A DNA stretch of 30,130 nucleotides from a virus: positions 1-30,130 of IMG/VR virus record IMGVR_UViG_3300031951_000855, one strand, 5' to 3'. The translations under genes and the position numbers were made by a program. Positions within the stretch are counted from its first letter, which is position 1, and each line of letters begins with the position of its first letter. Shown here piece by piece: positions 18,949 to 27,881 of the stretch. The notes under the pieces are model-generated. The model ran no database searches. It saw only the letters and a program-made list of their open reading frames with translations, and had not been told where the DNA came from.

Positions 18949-19354
18949 AAATAGTATTTTGGTAAACGAACGGTTGTATAGCGTGTTTCAGGCGATGATG
19001 AATGAGAGGATGCCGTATGATGCTTCATACAAGATGAAGCGGTTTGCGGACAAGCTCGATCAGAAGCAGAAGGATCATATCAAGTTCATGTCTGATCTGC
19101 TGAAAGAACATGGCGAGATGGATGAGTCTGGGAACCCTATCTTTGAATTTGAAGGCGAGGGCGATGCCAGGAAAGCAGTAGGCTATAAGCTGAAAGACGG
19201 GGCTGCGTTCGAAGCTGAGATGAAGAAGTATCTGTCTACTGAGTTTGAAGTAGAGGTTACTCCCCTGTTTGCAGTGGAGCTTAAGAATGTGATGATTAGC
19301 CCCAATGACCTTACGGTATTGGAGCCATTCATCGCCGATTCTCAGAATCTTTAA
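18935..19354 (+). CDS. Phage protein resembling DUF1617, 139 aa
   Basis: A helix-rich N-terminus begins VKLKNSILVNERLYSVFQAMM and continues with charged helices. An acidic middle segment (PIFEFEGEGDA) and a C-terminal strand region (EVEVTPLFAVELKNVMIS) follow. I associate this layout with DUF1617-like phage proteins of unknown function (from memory). The start overlaps the VRR-NUC stop by 14 nt. It is the last gene of the rightward operon, and its stop directly abuts the stop of the convergent virion block. Confidence 0.7.
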   Translation: MVKLKNSILVNERLYSVFQAMMNERMPYDASYKMKRFADKLDQKQKDHIKFMSDLLKEHGEMDESGNPIFEFEGEGDARKAVGYKLKDGAAFEAEMKKYLSTEFEVEVTPLFAVELKNVMISPNDLTVLEPFIADSQNL

Positions 19355-19909
19355 TTACTTAGGTAACTTTGGTTTTGGCAGGGATCGTTCGTATCGAATA
19401 GCTCTAATCGCTGCTTCAATAGCATCCGATATATTGCCTTCTCTTACGGATTCTCCCTGCCCAATCGAAGTTCCCATTAGTTCTTTTACGGAAGAACCTT
19501 TAGATGCGTTTTTAGCTGCGGCCATTTCTTTTTTAATGTTTGGAAGTTGAAGTTCTCTAGCAGGGATAGATTCTCCACCCACTCTAAACATTCCCGGTCC
19601 TTGTGGAATAGCCGCCAATTCTTTAGCTCTAGCTAGTCTTGCTAGATCTTCTACCCCTGATCCAACCGCCCCAATCTCATTTCCAATAATTCTAGGAGCT
19701 GCGGATATGGCTGCTTTTGCACCTTTAGCTCCCATTTTAGCCATAGCATTCCAAGGAATAAGATCTATAGGACTAATTGTAGATTCAGTTACACCTTCTT
19801 CTGGTAAATACCCAGCAGGAATCGCGCTATCAGAGGCGTTTAAAAGCCGTTTGATATAGTTCAATTCATTCTGCCGAAGCATATCTGCGTACATATTTTT
19901 AGAAGGCAT
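19355..19909 (-). CDS. Ala-rich hypothetical protein, 184 aa, probable virion component
   Basis: The last gene of the leftward virion block; its stop (19355-19357) touches the stop of the rightward operon. The protein is Ala/Gly-rich with a helical N-terminus (LRQNELNYIKRLLNASD), a central AAISAAPRIIGNEIGAVG segment and a basic tail (YERSLPKPKLPK). No recognised domain. The composition and position suggest an internal virion or ejection-associated protein, but this is inferred from context. AAAGGAT precedes ATG 19909. Confidence 0.65.
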   Translation of the reverse strand: MPSKNMYADMLRQNELNYIKRLLNASDSAIPAGYLPEEGVTESTISPIDLIPWNAMAKMGAKGAKAAISAAPRIIGNEIGAVGSGVEDLARLARAKELAAIPQGPGMFRVGGESIPARELQLPNIKKEMAAAKNASKGSSVKELMGTSIGQGESVREGNISDAIEAAIRAIRYERSLPKPKLPK

Positions 19910-19914
19910 TGTGG

Positions 19915-20217
19915 TTATCCTTTCTTCTCCATCATCTTGTCTTTGCGAACAGCCATTAACTCTTCCATAGAGTCGATTGCTTTTTTCTTCTGGCCCAGGA
20001 TCTCAAGAGCCGCTTTCATGCGCATAGGATCTGCTTTGATCTCAGCAGCACGGAGAAGGTCGTTAGCATCGCACTGAGCTTTGTAGTCGGATTCTTCTTT
20101 AGATCCGTACTCTTCGCCTTCGGATTCTTCACCCTCAGACTCTTCCTTTTCCATCTCTTTGCCTTTTACCATATCTTCTTCGCCCATCTTCGCCATGTCT
20201 TCTTTGTTCATCTTCAT
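19915..20217 (-). CDS. Highly acidic/Met-Lys low-complexity protein, 100 aa
   Basis: Residues 1-40 are a run of Glu, Lys, Met and Ser (MEKEESEGEESEGEEYGSK), with a shorter helical part after it (DANDLLRAAEIKADPMRM). It is probably disordered and charged, as in DNA-mimic, scaffold-like or virion chaperone proteins. ATG 20217 overlaps the previous gene's stop (TAATG). No function is recognised. Confidence 0.65.
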   Translation of the reverse strand: MKMNKEDMAKMGEEDMVKGKEMEKEESEGEESEGEEYGSKEESDYKAQCDANDLLRAAEIKADPMRMKAALEILGQKKKAIDSMEELMAVRKDKMMEKKG

Positions 20218-21623
20218 TACTGTTCTCCTTCGGGTTTAGATCGTAACATTTCAAGCCAAACTTGTGGTGGGATCTTTGCTGCGGTGGCTTGGATGCCCCC
20301 TCCAGCAGCTTCCATCATAGGTCCAAGACGGGTTTTAGTGCCTGTAAGTCGCAAAATATCTCTGCCTTTTTTAGCAGCCATACCTCCTACAGCTAAAGGT
20401 TGCCCAGAAGCAAGAGCAGCGAATGTCCCCATAACATCAACAGCGCTTGGAGCTACCCCAGTTCTAATAGCTTCTTGATTAGCAAGAGTAGCTAATTGCT
20501 TTTGCCCATATTTAGTAGTTACTCCGTACTCTTTTTTAGTTTTAAGATAGTCAGCATATTCTTTTGGAGATAACGCTTGTTTAACTGCTGAATCCTCCGC
20601 TTCACCGAGACTCTTTCCAAGAGCCCTACGAAGTTCTGACTCAGCCCGATCTGGAGAAGATTTAAGCATATCAAATGCAGTGTCCCCTCCTGCCATATCA
20701 AGATTAACCCTTTTTACAGTAGCTAGTTCTGTAGCTGTTTTAGGAGGCATGTTCTTATAGCTATCAAGAACATCTTGAAGATTATCCGCAATCGACATCA
20801 TTTTAGGATCTGAAGCTGACCTATATTTTTGAATTACTTTTTCAGCAGCATCAAAATTTAAAGGTTTTTCTAAAATCCCAGAAGCATCAGCAGCGGTTCT
20901 ATAATTACCAATTTTAGTTCCAAAAGACTGATTAAGCTCTGCGGTCTTAGCTAAAGCTTCTTCCGCAGATCCTTTGAACCCTTCAGATTTTAAAATATCT
21001 GCAATAGAACCTTTTCCATATCGAGTTGCAAGAGCACGATCTGCTTTTTCAAATGCGGATTTATAAAGAGCTTCTCCACTCTTTTTAAGACCTTTTCCTG
21101 CTGCTCCTACGGCTTCCCCAAGAGGATTTATAAGGATCTCACCTAGTTTTAGAGCCTTGCCTGCGGTAGTTCCAGCTTTAGCAAGTTGAGCTGCTTTCAA
21201 AGGAGCTGCCAGATAGGTGGTAGGGTCTAATGCAATGTCGGCTACAAGACCCGCTGCCCCCCGAGCCGTAAGGTCAAACATTCCCCCTTTTTCAAGGGCA
21301 AGTCCTTCACCTGTCTCGGAGTACATCTGAGGAAGCACTTCTGAAAGAGCCACGTTGGGAACTCCAGCCTTTTCCATGATTTCAGCAGATCCTGGGACTT
21401 CTCCCTTAAGAGCTTGTTCCATAGAGACAAGGTCTTTTCCAACAATAGGCTCCATGGCTCCTGCAACAGCCGCTCTTCCAAGTCCCCCAGCATAGTTAAG
21501 CCCACGCATAGCGTAGTCCAACATTCCAGGCTCTTGTACTTCTGGAGCTTCGAGTTCTGCAAGCCTTGCTTCTATTTTTGCAATCCGAGCTTGTTTTTCT
21601 TCAGGAGTCATCTTGGTCGCCAT
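20217..21623 (-). CDS. Large Ala/Gly-rich internal virion-type protein, 468 aa
   Basis: Coiled-coil-like N-terminus (TPEEKQARIAKIEARLAELE), then hydrophobic Ala/Gly segments (GGLGRAAVAGAMEPIVGKDL; AARGAAGLVADIALDPTTYL; GEILINPLGEAVGAAGKGL), ending in a helical charged region and a Gly/Ala tail. The composition suits podovirus internal or ejection proteins that line the DNA tunnel across the envelope. It follows the other virion proteins in an operon, and stop/start overlaps link it to both neighbours. Confidence 0.6.
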   Translation of the reverse strand: MATKMTPEEKQARIAKIEARLAELEAPEVQEPGMLDYAMRGLNYAGGLGRAAVAGAMEPIVGKDLVSMEQALKGEVPGSAEIMEKAGVPNVALSEVLPQMYSETGEGLALEKGGMFDLTARGAAGLVADIALDPTTYLAAPLKAAQLAKAGTTAGKALKLGEILINPLGEAVGAAGKGLKKSGEALYKSAFEKADRALATRYGKGSIADILKSEGFKGSAEEALAKTAELNQSFGTKIGNYRTAADASGILEKPLNFDAAEKVIQKYRSASDPKMMSIADNLQDVLDSYKNMPPKTATELATVKRVNLDMAGGDTAFDMLKSSPDRAESELRRALGKSLGEAEDSAVKQALSPKEYADYLKTKKEYGVTTKYGQKQLATLANQEAIRTGVAPSAVDVMGTFAALASGQPLAVGGMAAKKGRDILRLTGTKTRLGPMMEAAGGGIQATAAKIPPQVWLEMLRSKPEGEQ

Positions 21624-22643
21624 TTATTCTCCTTTAAGAGCTTTTAGTTCTTCACGAAGTTTTTGCGCTTCTGTTTTTGGAACTTCTAGTTTCTTTTCAA
21701 GATCTTTAAAAATAGGATCTGCTACAGCATAAGGAAAAGTAACCATAACATTTTCCAAGTGCCCACGCCCCTCATCCGAAGCTCTTTGTCTTGCGCCTCT
21801 AATTTTAGAAAGAAGACCTTCTTTTCCTCCAGAGATACCGTATCTTCCAATACCTCTAATAGAAGTAGGGCTTTCTCCAAGAGCGCCACGAATCATTTCA
21901 ATGTCTGGACCTTGCAAAGCACCAAGATTTGCGGCTTCTTTCCAAGCAACTTCAGCGTCTTTAAAAGCACTGTCAAGAGCAGCTTTTTCTTTACCTGTAA
22001 GTTCTGCCCCTGTCTTTTGAACTAGCTCTTCTAGCCCTGCTAGTTTTTTATTTAAAGACCCGATGTTACGAATTTTTTTAGCTTGTTCTGAAGTATTTAC
22101 AAGACTTCTAATTCTAAGCTGTTGGTTGCTTTCAGACATAGCTGCTTGAGCATTTCTTTTATCTTCCATCATGGTTCTAAGGAACCCGATCTGATCCTGG
22201 GTAAGCCCACGCTGGCCTCTTTGAATCTGCTCTCGTAATTTTTCTACTACAGACATATCTTCAGTCGGAGCAGAAGTTGGAACTACTACAGTTGTAGCTC
22301 CGTACTTTTCAAGAGCCTGAGCAAATGGACGAAGATCTAATCTACCGAGAACTCCAAGATTTTTTTGGCGTTCCATTTCTTGATTAAGAAGATTTTGTTG
22401 TTGTTTTATTTGCTCTTCTTGTTGAGCTTGCGCCTCCATAAATCTTTGACGAATAGCACTTTGAATATCTTTCTCCGACTTAGGCATTTCAGTCATAGAG
22501 AAAGAAGCAGACATAGACGGAGCTTCAATTCCCTGCACTTGAGGCTGCATTGGAATATCCGACTGAGCTGCCATAGCTTGCTGCATTTGCAGCAAGAAGT
22601 CTGGATCCTCTAACATCTGAGCATAGTTGATTGGAGTTGCCAT
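21624..22643 (-). CDS. Gln-rich coiled-coil virion-type protein, 339 aa
   Basis: An N-terminal Met/Gln-rich segment (LLQMQQAMAAQSDIPMQPQV) is followed by a Gln-rich coiled coil (EAQAQQEEQIKQQQNLLNQE). A second coiled-coil region covers the middle (EKAALDSAFKDAEVAWKEAA), and the C-terminus is charged. No catalytic motif. It lies between other internal-virion candidates and, like them, is rich in Ala and Gln, so a role in DNA ejection is plausible. The stop/start overlap with the 20217-21623 gene indicates coupling. Confidence 0.6.
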   Translation of the reverse strand: MATPINYAQMLEDPDFLLQMQQAMAAQSDIPMQPQVQGIEAPSMSASFSMTEMPKSEKDIQSAIRQRFMEAQAQQEEQIKQQQNLLNQEMERQKNLGVLGRLDLRPFAQALEKYGATTVVVPTSAPTEDMSVVEKLREQIQRGQRGLTQDQIGFLRTMMEDKRNAQAAMSESNQQLRIRSLVNTSEQAKKIRNIGSLNKKLAGLEELVQKTGAELTGKEKAALDSAFKDAEVAWKEAANLGALQGPDIEMIRGALGESPTSIRGIGRYGISGGKEGLLSKIRGARQRASDEGRGHLENVMVTFPYAVADPIFKDLEKKLEVPKTEAQKLREELKALKGE

Positions 22644-22644
22644 G

Positions 22645-23091
22645 TTATCGCCCCATCAAAGTAGGATTATAAGACATTCTATTCCACATACTTGGACCTT
22701 GTCCTTGAAAGTAGGAATAAGAATTATTTGTAGGATAACTTTGATTCATTTGCTCATAATCAAGCTCTGGATCCATAGCCATAGGAGCTGGGAGCGAGCC
22801 CTTCTGAAGTGCCGCAGCTTGCGCTTCAGCAAGAGTTTGAGCAGCTTCGGCTCTTTGCAAAGCCTGCGCTTGGCTAAGCCCACTGAGTCCTCCCCCAAGC
22901 ATTGAAGCCCATATACTTGGAGCTTGAGTAGTTACTTGAGTTTTTTGAACATCTTTTTTCATATACGGTTGATTTTCTATTTCAGCCGCTTTCATTCGCA
23001 TTTCGTGCGCTCGTTGTTTTCTCTGCTCGTTAGACGAAAGAAGTCCGCCTACGACATTTCCACCGATCAATGCTAATGTTAATGGATCCAT
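22645..23091 (-). CDS. Internal virion/ejection-type protein, 148 aa
   Basis: The N-terminal MDPLTLALIGGNVVGGLLSS is a hydrophobic glycine-rich membrane-active helix, the style of small podovirus ejection proteins (T7 gp14-like position). It is followed by a charged coiled coil (NEQRKQRAHEMRMKAAEIE) and an Ala/Gln-rich stretch (LQRAEAAQTLAEAQAAALQ). The C-terminus is Asn/Tyr-rich. ATG 23091 overlaps the previous stop (TAATG). The assignment rests on composition and order. Confidence 0.6.
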   Translation of the reverse strand: MDPLTLALIGGNVVGGLLSSNEQRKQRAHEMRMKAAEIENQPYMKKDVQKTQVTTQAPSIWASMLGGGLSGLSQAQALQRAEAAQTLAEAQAAALQKGSLPAPMAMDPELDYEQMNQSYPTNNSYSYFQGQGPSMWNRMSYNPTLMGR

Positions 23092-23504
23092 TATTCTCTC
23101 CTCTTTAAAAAATTAACAAATAACTCGTTTTCATTTAATACTATACAGCCCACTATCTTAAACCCTACATTCAACCCCAATTTAATCATGGGAATATTCG
23201 TGTTTCGAGTTTGAAATGTAACTGTTTTATAATGCTTTAGAAGAAGATCTGTTCCTTCTTGAAATACTTTTTTAATCCAGAATCCTCTAGTTTCTTTAAA
23301 AGATCCACCCCAAGTAATTTCCACAGTGTCTGATGTAGTTTCTTTTATAAGAATATACGCCAACAAACACTGATCATTCTCTGCAATTAAACATTCATCA
23401 AATTTGAAAAAATCTCCTGGAACAACTTCATTAAAAACATTTGTATGAATGTTTTGAATAAAGCTCGGAGTTATTTTTTCTTTTGGTAAATGAGTAATTA
23501 CCAC
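23091..23504 (-). CDS. GNAT acetyltransferase-like protein in the virion block, 137 aa
   Basis: Resembles the GNAT fold by layout: an N-terminal helix-strand with a PGDFFKFDECLIAENDQC segment, a core strand YILIKETTSDTVEITWGG, a helix after FWIKKVFQEGTDLLLKHY, and a late G-x-x-V-G-F-K-x-V-G repeat-like strand typical of GNAT C-termini. The canonical R/Q-x-x-G-x-G/A acetyl-CoA loop is not clear, so the enzyme may be inactive. I recall GNAT-like proteins in the internal-virion region of T7-group phages. The start is GTG 23504 with AAGGT upstream. Confidence 0.5.
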   Translation of the reverse strand: MVITHLPKEKITPSFIQNIHTNVFNEVVPGDFFKFDECLIAENDQCLLAYILIKETTSDTVEITWGGSFKETRGFWIKKVFQEGTDLLLKHYKTVTFQTRNTNIPMIKLGLNVGFKIVGCIVLNENELFVNFLKRRE

Positions 23505-23509
23505 TATTA

Positions 23510-24139
23510 TTACCTTCTATAAGCAGCCGCAATTTCTTTAGCTGCAAGTTGTTCTTGAATAGACTTGTACTTATCAAGATTGTAGTCTTCAATCCGCTTA
23601 ACTTCTGCCATCAAATTAGCGAGGTTTTTGGCTTTAATATCTTGAGAAAGAGCTTGCCCTTTAGATTCCAATTCACTTTTCATTGTTTGGAAGTCTTTTG
23701 CTTGTTGCTGCTTACCTAACAAGGCATCTCGCATAGAGTATCGTTGAAGAAGCATAGGATTAGCTCCCTTAAGACCACCCCGAGTAGCTAGATTTGATCT
23801 TGCCTGCGCTTGTTGCTGGGCCATTTGTTTTTGAAGAGTATCCGCTGCTCCTGCCTGTTCTTCAGCAAGACGAGCGCGTTCTGAAGCTATGTACTGTTCT
23901 GGTCCTTCCATTTGAAATTCTTTTCGAAGACCAATGGTTTTCTTACCGTCTGGACCAACAGTTTCTTCAACAGGTTGATAAGTAAGGTTAGGACCATACT
24001 TCATTCTCTCAGCCATTTGTTCGGCTTCTTTTTTAATCTTATCTAATTGTCTCTGTTGAATTAGATCCTGCCCCTGTTGATATGTAATTTGCTGCCCTGT
24101 TGCCAAATCTTTAGTAGACTCAGTTGTTGATGTACCCAT
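23510..24139 (-). CDS. Gln/Ala-rich coiled-coil virion-type protein, 209 aa
   Basis: Ser/Thr/Gln-rich N-terminus (QQITYQQGQDLIQQRQLDKI), a long coiled coil (ERARLAEEQAGAADTLQKQM and QQQAQARSNLATRGGLKGA) and a C-terminal helical region. No catalytic motif. It is translated immediately after the head-tail adaptor (start overlaps its stop) and precedes the GNAT-like gene, suggesting an internal or portal-associated virion component. Function is inferred from position. Confidence 0.6.
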   Translation of the reverse strand: MGTSTTESTKDLATGQQITYQQGQDLIQQRQLDKIKKEAEQMAERMKYGPNLTYQPVEETVGPDGKKTIGLRKEFQMEGPEQYIASERARLAEEQAGAADTLQKQMAQQQAQARSNLATRGGLKGANPMLLQRYSMRDALLGKQQQAKDFQTMKSELESKGQALSQDIKAKNLANLMAEVKRIEDYNLDKYKSIQEQLAAKEIAAAYRR

Positions 24140-24834
24140 TAGTAATTCCCTCCAAATCTCCAGTCATCGAAGTCTCGATAGAATGAAGTGTCCTTTAAAA
24201 CGTAGTTGTCTTCATCTGGGATACGAGCAGTGAGAGTATCTACCATCTCCTGCTTCATACGGTCCAAGTCTGACCCAGCCTGGTTTGCATCAGGATGCCC
24301 TTCCTTGCTCAAGCACTTCCAACGAACGAACTGAACAAGTACATTAGTAAACTCAGGAATATCACAAACGTCAGTATCTTGAGTAAACCTTTTTGCATTA
24401 CGAATGTACCAAATCGTAGCGTACGGTTGACTAGCCTGCGGTGTCGGAAATAGGTTAATCTTAAGACCGGCCGTAGCGTCATTTGTAATGATATAAGAAT
24501 AGAGATCAGGAGCCACAATGAACATGATCTCTTCGAGTTTCTTGACCCTTTTGATCTCGTACTTGTACGCCCCACCGTCATTGTAGAGAATCCTCCGAAT
24601 CTTCTGCGCATAGATGTCTGAAGGCAGCGAGTAGGCTGCTTGCCCGTTCACGATGTTCAAAGAAGTGTATGTGATGAAGTAATCTTCGTAGATGTTGTGA
24701 ATGGCACTCTCGATCATGTCCACCGCTTCGTTGAAGTAGGACATCATCTCATTCGGAGTGATGAACGTCTCATCCTGGAGGTCAAGCTCCTGCTCCAAGT
24801 AGGTTTTCAGCTCTGAGTAAGTAGGGCTATACAT
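24139..24834 (-). CDS. Head-tail adaptor protein (tail-tubular A / phage adaptor-like), 231 aa
   Basis: Four-helix-type adaptor that docks under the portal. The N-terminus is YSELKTYLEQELDLQDETFI, then MMSYFNEAVDMIES, then the diagnostic strand SLNIVNGQAAYSLPSDIYAQ followed by IRRILYNDGG, as in podovirus adaptor proteins. A later I-W-Y-I-R-N-A-K segment and the helix RWKCLSKEGHPD are also typical. It sits next to the nozzle-like gene in the usual order. ATG 24834 overlaps the stop of the 24827-25165 gene by 8 nt. Confidence 0.85.
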   Translation of the reverse strand: MYSPTYSELKTYLEQELDLQDETFITPNEMMSYFNEAVDMIESAIHNIYEDYFITYTSLNIVNGQAAYSLPSDIYAQKIRRILYNDGGAYKYEIKRVKKLEEIMFIVAPDLYSYIITNDATAGLKINLFPTPQASQPYATIWYIRNAKRFTQDTDVCDIPEFTNVLVQFVRWKCLSKEGHPDANQAGSDLDRMKQEMVDTLTARIPDEDNYVLKDTSFYRDFDDWRFGGNY

Positions 24835-25165
24835 TTACAGTCTCCTCTGTGTACCTGCCAATAAGTGCCCGAACGGTCATCGGAGCGGTAGTTACGGTAG
24901 CGTCAAAAACTAGAAAGTTCTTATCAAAACTAGCGTACTTGAATGTAATTGTACCGTTAATCACCGAAGTTACAATCACATCAGCCGGTGTAAAGTTAAA
25001 ATTATGGGCTAGTTTAATATCGGTCCCAGAAGTCGTTACTTCAAAAGTCAGAAAGCGCCATTGCCCCTTCAGAAAAGGGTTGGTAGAAAACACCTCCCCA
25101 ATGGTGATCATGTTGGCCTTCATGTAAGGGTCTTCTAGCTGAGAGACGTAGAGCTTCTTCTTCAC
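24827..25165 (-). CDS. Small beta-rich tail/collar-type protein, 112 aa
   Basis: Mostly strands (WRFLTFEVTTSGTDIKLAHN, NFTPADVIVTSVINGTITFK, then VRALIGRYTE). The pattern 'H-N-x-x-F-x-P-x-D-V-I-V-T-S-V' occurs in small phage structural proteins that I know only as hypothetical. Encoded between the nozzle-like and adaptor genes, so a tail accessory or decoration role is likely. The start is GTG 25165, overlapping the nozzle gene's stop (GTGA). Confidence 0.65.
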   Translation of the reverse strand: MKKKLYVSQLEDPYMKANMITIGEVFSTNPFLKGQWRFLTFEVTTSGTDIKLAHNFNFTPADVIVTSVINGTITFKYASFDKNFLVFDATVTTAPMTVRALIGRYTEETVNV

Positions 25166-27432
25166 GTATTACCCCCAGTCGAATCCTGCTCGGCTCGGAA
25201 GGTCTTGTAAGACTGGTCGGTAAGAGGTGCGTAATAGACGATATAGGAAAGGATGTTGAAGATCTCGCCCTTTGGATAGCCTTTGATTAGCCACTTCACA
25301 TTGGACTGAGTAGGCTGAGTAGTCGCAGGGTCGAGGTAGGTAAGCTGCGTGGTGGTGATGGCTGTGACAAGGTACTGCTTTACGTAGTTATCCGAGTCAA
25401 AAGAAATGTAGTAATCCACCGAATCAGCGGGCCAGTTATTCACGATAGTCGCCACTTTGGTGACGCTGTCAGTGTTCGCCGTACCGAACGTATCGGAGTT
25501 GTAGATGTTGGTATAGCTCTGGGTGATCTGGATCTGCTTGAACGAGCAGCGAAGCCCTCCGGCAGGAAAGCGGCGCATCTGTTCGATTAGGCTGTTGTCG
25601 TTCCAGTTCGGAGTTGCGCTGCCCCAGATGGAGTAGATGTCACCCCAAAGAAGGTTCCCTCGAACCCTGATCTCCAGGAGATCGTTCGATTCGGTGGAGT
25701 TGTCGTTGATCGAGCTAATCTGTACAGATACATCCGTCTCGTTTTGCATCGAGAGGAGCATCTTTGGAACCCATTTACGAACCATCGGATAGCCGAAGTT
25801 AAAGATTGTAGACTGATACAGCGGAGTGATGGTCTGTCTAGGCCAGGTGCTGTACGGTGCAAGGGTGTTGATCTTAGGGTCGGTAACAAAACTTGAGTTG
25901 TGCTTGAACACATACCCTCTACGATCGCAGCGGATAAAGTCATTTCCGTAGAAGATGATAGCTGTTGGAGCAAACGAACTGCCCCCTACACGAGTAGTAA
26001 ACGTGCTTGCATCTCTGATGCCCCAACGAAGGTCTAGGCTGTACAAGCAGTCGTTGTCGATAGCCGCATCGTCCTGAGCGCAAGCCCAGATTACCTTGTT
26101 CTCTACGGTGTCGAATGTAGCGTAAATGCGGGACTTCTTAGTGTCGGTGCGAACAAGCTCTTTGTAGCGTTCGTTCAAGCTGTCCGATACTTTTCTAAAC
26201 TCAAACCCATCGGTCCAATAGAACCCATCGTCTCCGGCCCAGAACACGCCATAACGAGTCTGGACGATGGAGTTATGGCTCATGCAGCCTACCGTCTTGG
26301 TGATGTCCTCGAATGTCACTTGGCCTTGGCCTAGTTCATCGTAAGCCCCGTTTAAACGGTAGACTCGCTTCTTAGAGAATACGATTGGGTTGTCGTTGTA
26401 CGACGAAATCCCCACAATCTCTTCAAGCAGGTCGATAGTTAGAATAGCGGGAGCAGAGTCAGGGTCGCCTGGAATAGACTGGCGGATCTGATTTGTGTAG
26501 AAATCTGATCCGTCTTTGATGTTTGCGTAGTACGCAATACCGTTTACCACGTGGACATATTTACACTGTGGAGGAGGGTCATAATCAAGCACATCTCCGT
26601 TAGTGTAAAGAAGCAAATTATTGACGATAGATGGATCGTCAAAGTTATCTGTAAACGTAGCTGTTCCGTTCGTTACTTCACCGATCTTGTAAAAAGTAAT
26701 GCCGTTATTGATAGTGCGATAAATAAATACTTTAATCGTCGCGGTGTCATAGTTAAGCGTCGAGCCGTTAGAGAGTGTGGGAATAACGGTAATAGAGACA
26801 GGCTGCCCCGCTGCGATAGCAGCTCCGTTAGTCATAGTCACATAAGTGACGGGACCAAAGTCTTGGAACGTAGTCGTACCAGCTATGTTGTAGGTGTATT
26901 CATAATGAAACGCATAAACATAACTATTAGCAGATCCTGCGGTTGTAGGTGTGCAGACAGGTGCACTAGCCAGATCAGGAAGACCAGCAGTACGAACAGC
27001 AGGTACTCCAGAAGAGTTTTTAAAGATTTTAATAGGTGTAGCATAGTCAGAGTTTACAGCGTATGTGTGCCCGTTCCACTCGGACGTAGCTACGAACGTG
27101 GCTGTAGAGCCTACAGAAAAAGCAGGATTTCCGGTAGGTCCGGTAAGCTCGGTCCAGGCTGAAGTATTTGGCCACCAGATCTTTCGGCTAGAGGTAACGT
27201 ACAACTGTGGATCGAGGCTCTTAAAAACTCCTGTGATCCTAGCGTTTCCATCTGGGATCTGTGGGTAAAGGGCGTTGTAGATGTCGCTTCCGTAAACCGT
27301 CTCAAGTTTCTTGTTCTTATTTACAACAAGATTCTCAAGCGTAGCAGACTGATTGGGATCGGCATCCAGAGTGTAGTCTGTAATCCCTCCCGTGAAGTCG
27401 CCTACTACGAGCTGTTGGTTAGCTAATGGCAT
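25162..27432 (-). CDS. Tail nozzle / tail-tubular B-like protein, 756 aa
   Basis: Large, beta-rich, with Gly/Asn/Asp-dense strands suggesting repeated propeller-like blades. The N-terminus (LVVGDFTGGITDYTLDADPN, then ATLENLVVNKNKKLETVYGS) is the form found in podovirus tail nozzle and stabilisation proteins, which build the tail tube end. The size matches (about 700-800 aa). It sits between the fibre-type gene at 27432 and the adaptor, the usual order. No signal peptide. ATG 27432 overlaps the previous stop (TAATG). Confidence 0.75.
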   Translation of the reverse strand: MPLANQQLVVGDFTGGITDYTLDADPNQSATLENLVVNKNKKLETVYGSDIYNALYPQIPDGNARITGVFKSLDPQLYVTSSRKIWWPNTSAWTELTGPTGNPAFSVGSTATFVATSEWNGHTYAVNSDYATPIKIFKNSSGVPAVRTAGLPDLASAPVCTPTTAGSANSYVYAFHYEYTYNIAGTTTFQDFGPVTYVTMTNGAAIAAGQPVSITVIPTLSNGSTLNYDTATIKVFIYRTINNGITFYKIGEVTNGTATFTDNFDDPSIVNNLLLYTNGDVLDYDPPPQCKYVHVVNGIAYYANIKDGSDFYTNQIRQSIPGDPDSAPAILTIDLLEEIVGISSYNDNPIVFSKKRVYRLNGAYDELGQGQVTFEDITKTVGCMSHNSIVQTRYGVFWAGDDGFYWTDGFEFRKVSDSLNERYKELVRTDTKKSRIYATFDTVENKVIWACAQDDAAIDNDCLYSLDLRWGIRDASTFTTRVGGSSFAPTAIIFYGNDFIRCDRRGYVFKHNSSFVTDPKINTLAPYSTWPRQTITPLYQSTIFNFGYPMVRKWVPKMLLSMQNETDVSVQISSINDNSTESNDLLEIRVRGNLLWGDIYSIWGSATPNWNDNSLIEQMRRFPAGGLRCSFKQIQITQSYTNIYNSDTFGTANTDSVTKVATIVNNWPADSVDYYISFDSDNYVKQYLVTAITTTQLTYLDPATTQPTQSNVKWLIKGYPKGEIFNILSYIVYYAPLTDQSYKTFRAEQDSTGGNT

Positions 27433-27809
27433 TAGCGGAATACCGCCGTGTAAGAAATTGTATTAAGGGGAGAGAAGATCTTAAACGAAGTCGAGCTAAG
27501 TTGCTGAATAGATGGTACTACGATTTCACCTGTAGAAAGGTAGAACATGATCGAATACTGAGTCATGTTAAACCCAGAAGGAGCGTTCACAGTCTGCTCG
27601 TATTTCCCCGCTTCAACTAGCGACCAAGACCCCGAAGGAATGCTTACGGATCCAGAAGTAATTGAAGTAGCGGCGATTGGGGCTGAAGTAACTCCATCGT
27701 GGTTATGGTTGTTAAGTTGCGTGATGTTAGAGTTTAACGCCGGAAACCAAGTAGAACCTGGATCCCCGTTCTGTGGATTAATATACCCGTATGAAAGTGT
27801 GGTTGCCAT
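27432..27809 (-). CDS. Short tail appendage/fibre-type protein, 125 aa
   Basis: An N-terminal ATTLSYGYINPQNGDPGSTW, then NNHNHDGVTSAPIAATSITS with the HNHDG pattern frequent in phage fibre and baseplate proteins, followed by beta-strand-rich C-terminal parts (FKIFSPLNTISYTAVFR). It probably attaches to the nozzle, whose gene follows at once. ATG 27809 has GGGAG upstream after a 72-bp gap from the endolysin. Confidence 0.7.
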   Translation of the reverse strand: MATTLSYGYINPQNGDPGSTWFPALNSNITQLNNHNHDGVTSAPIAATSITSGSVSIPSGSWSLVEAGKYEQTVNAPSGFNMTQYSIMFYLSTGEIVVPSIQQLSSTSFKIFSPLNTISYTAVFR

Positions 27810-27881
27810 CTTATCTCCCTATCCCCTATGGAGGCTATGATCGGCCCCTTGACTGTTATTTATCTTATATTACCCAAAAAA

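Noticed and set aside
26551-27162. 203-codon plus-strand open frame inside the nozzle-like gene
   Set aside because: Ser/Arg/Cys-biased translation and no start signal; antisense shadow of a coherent structural gene.
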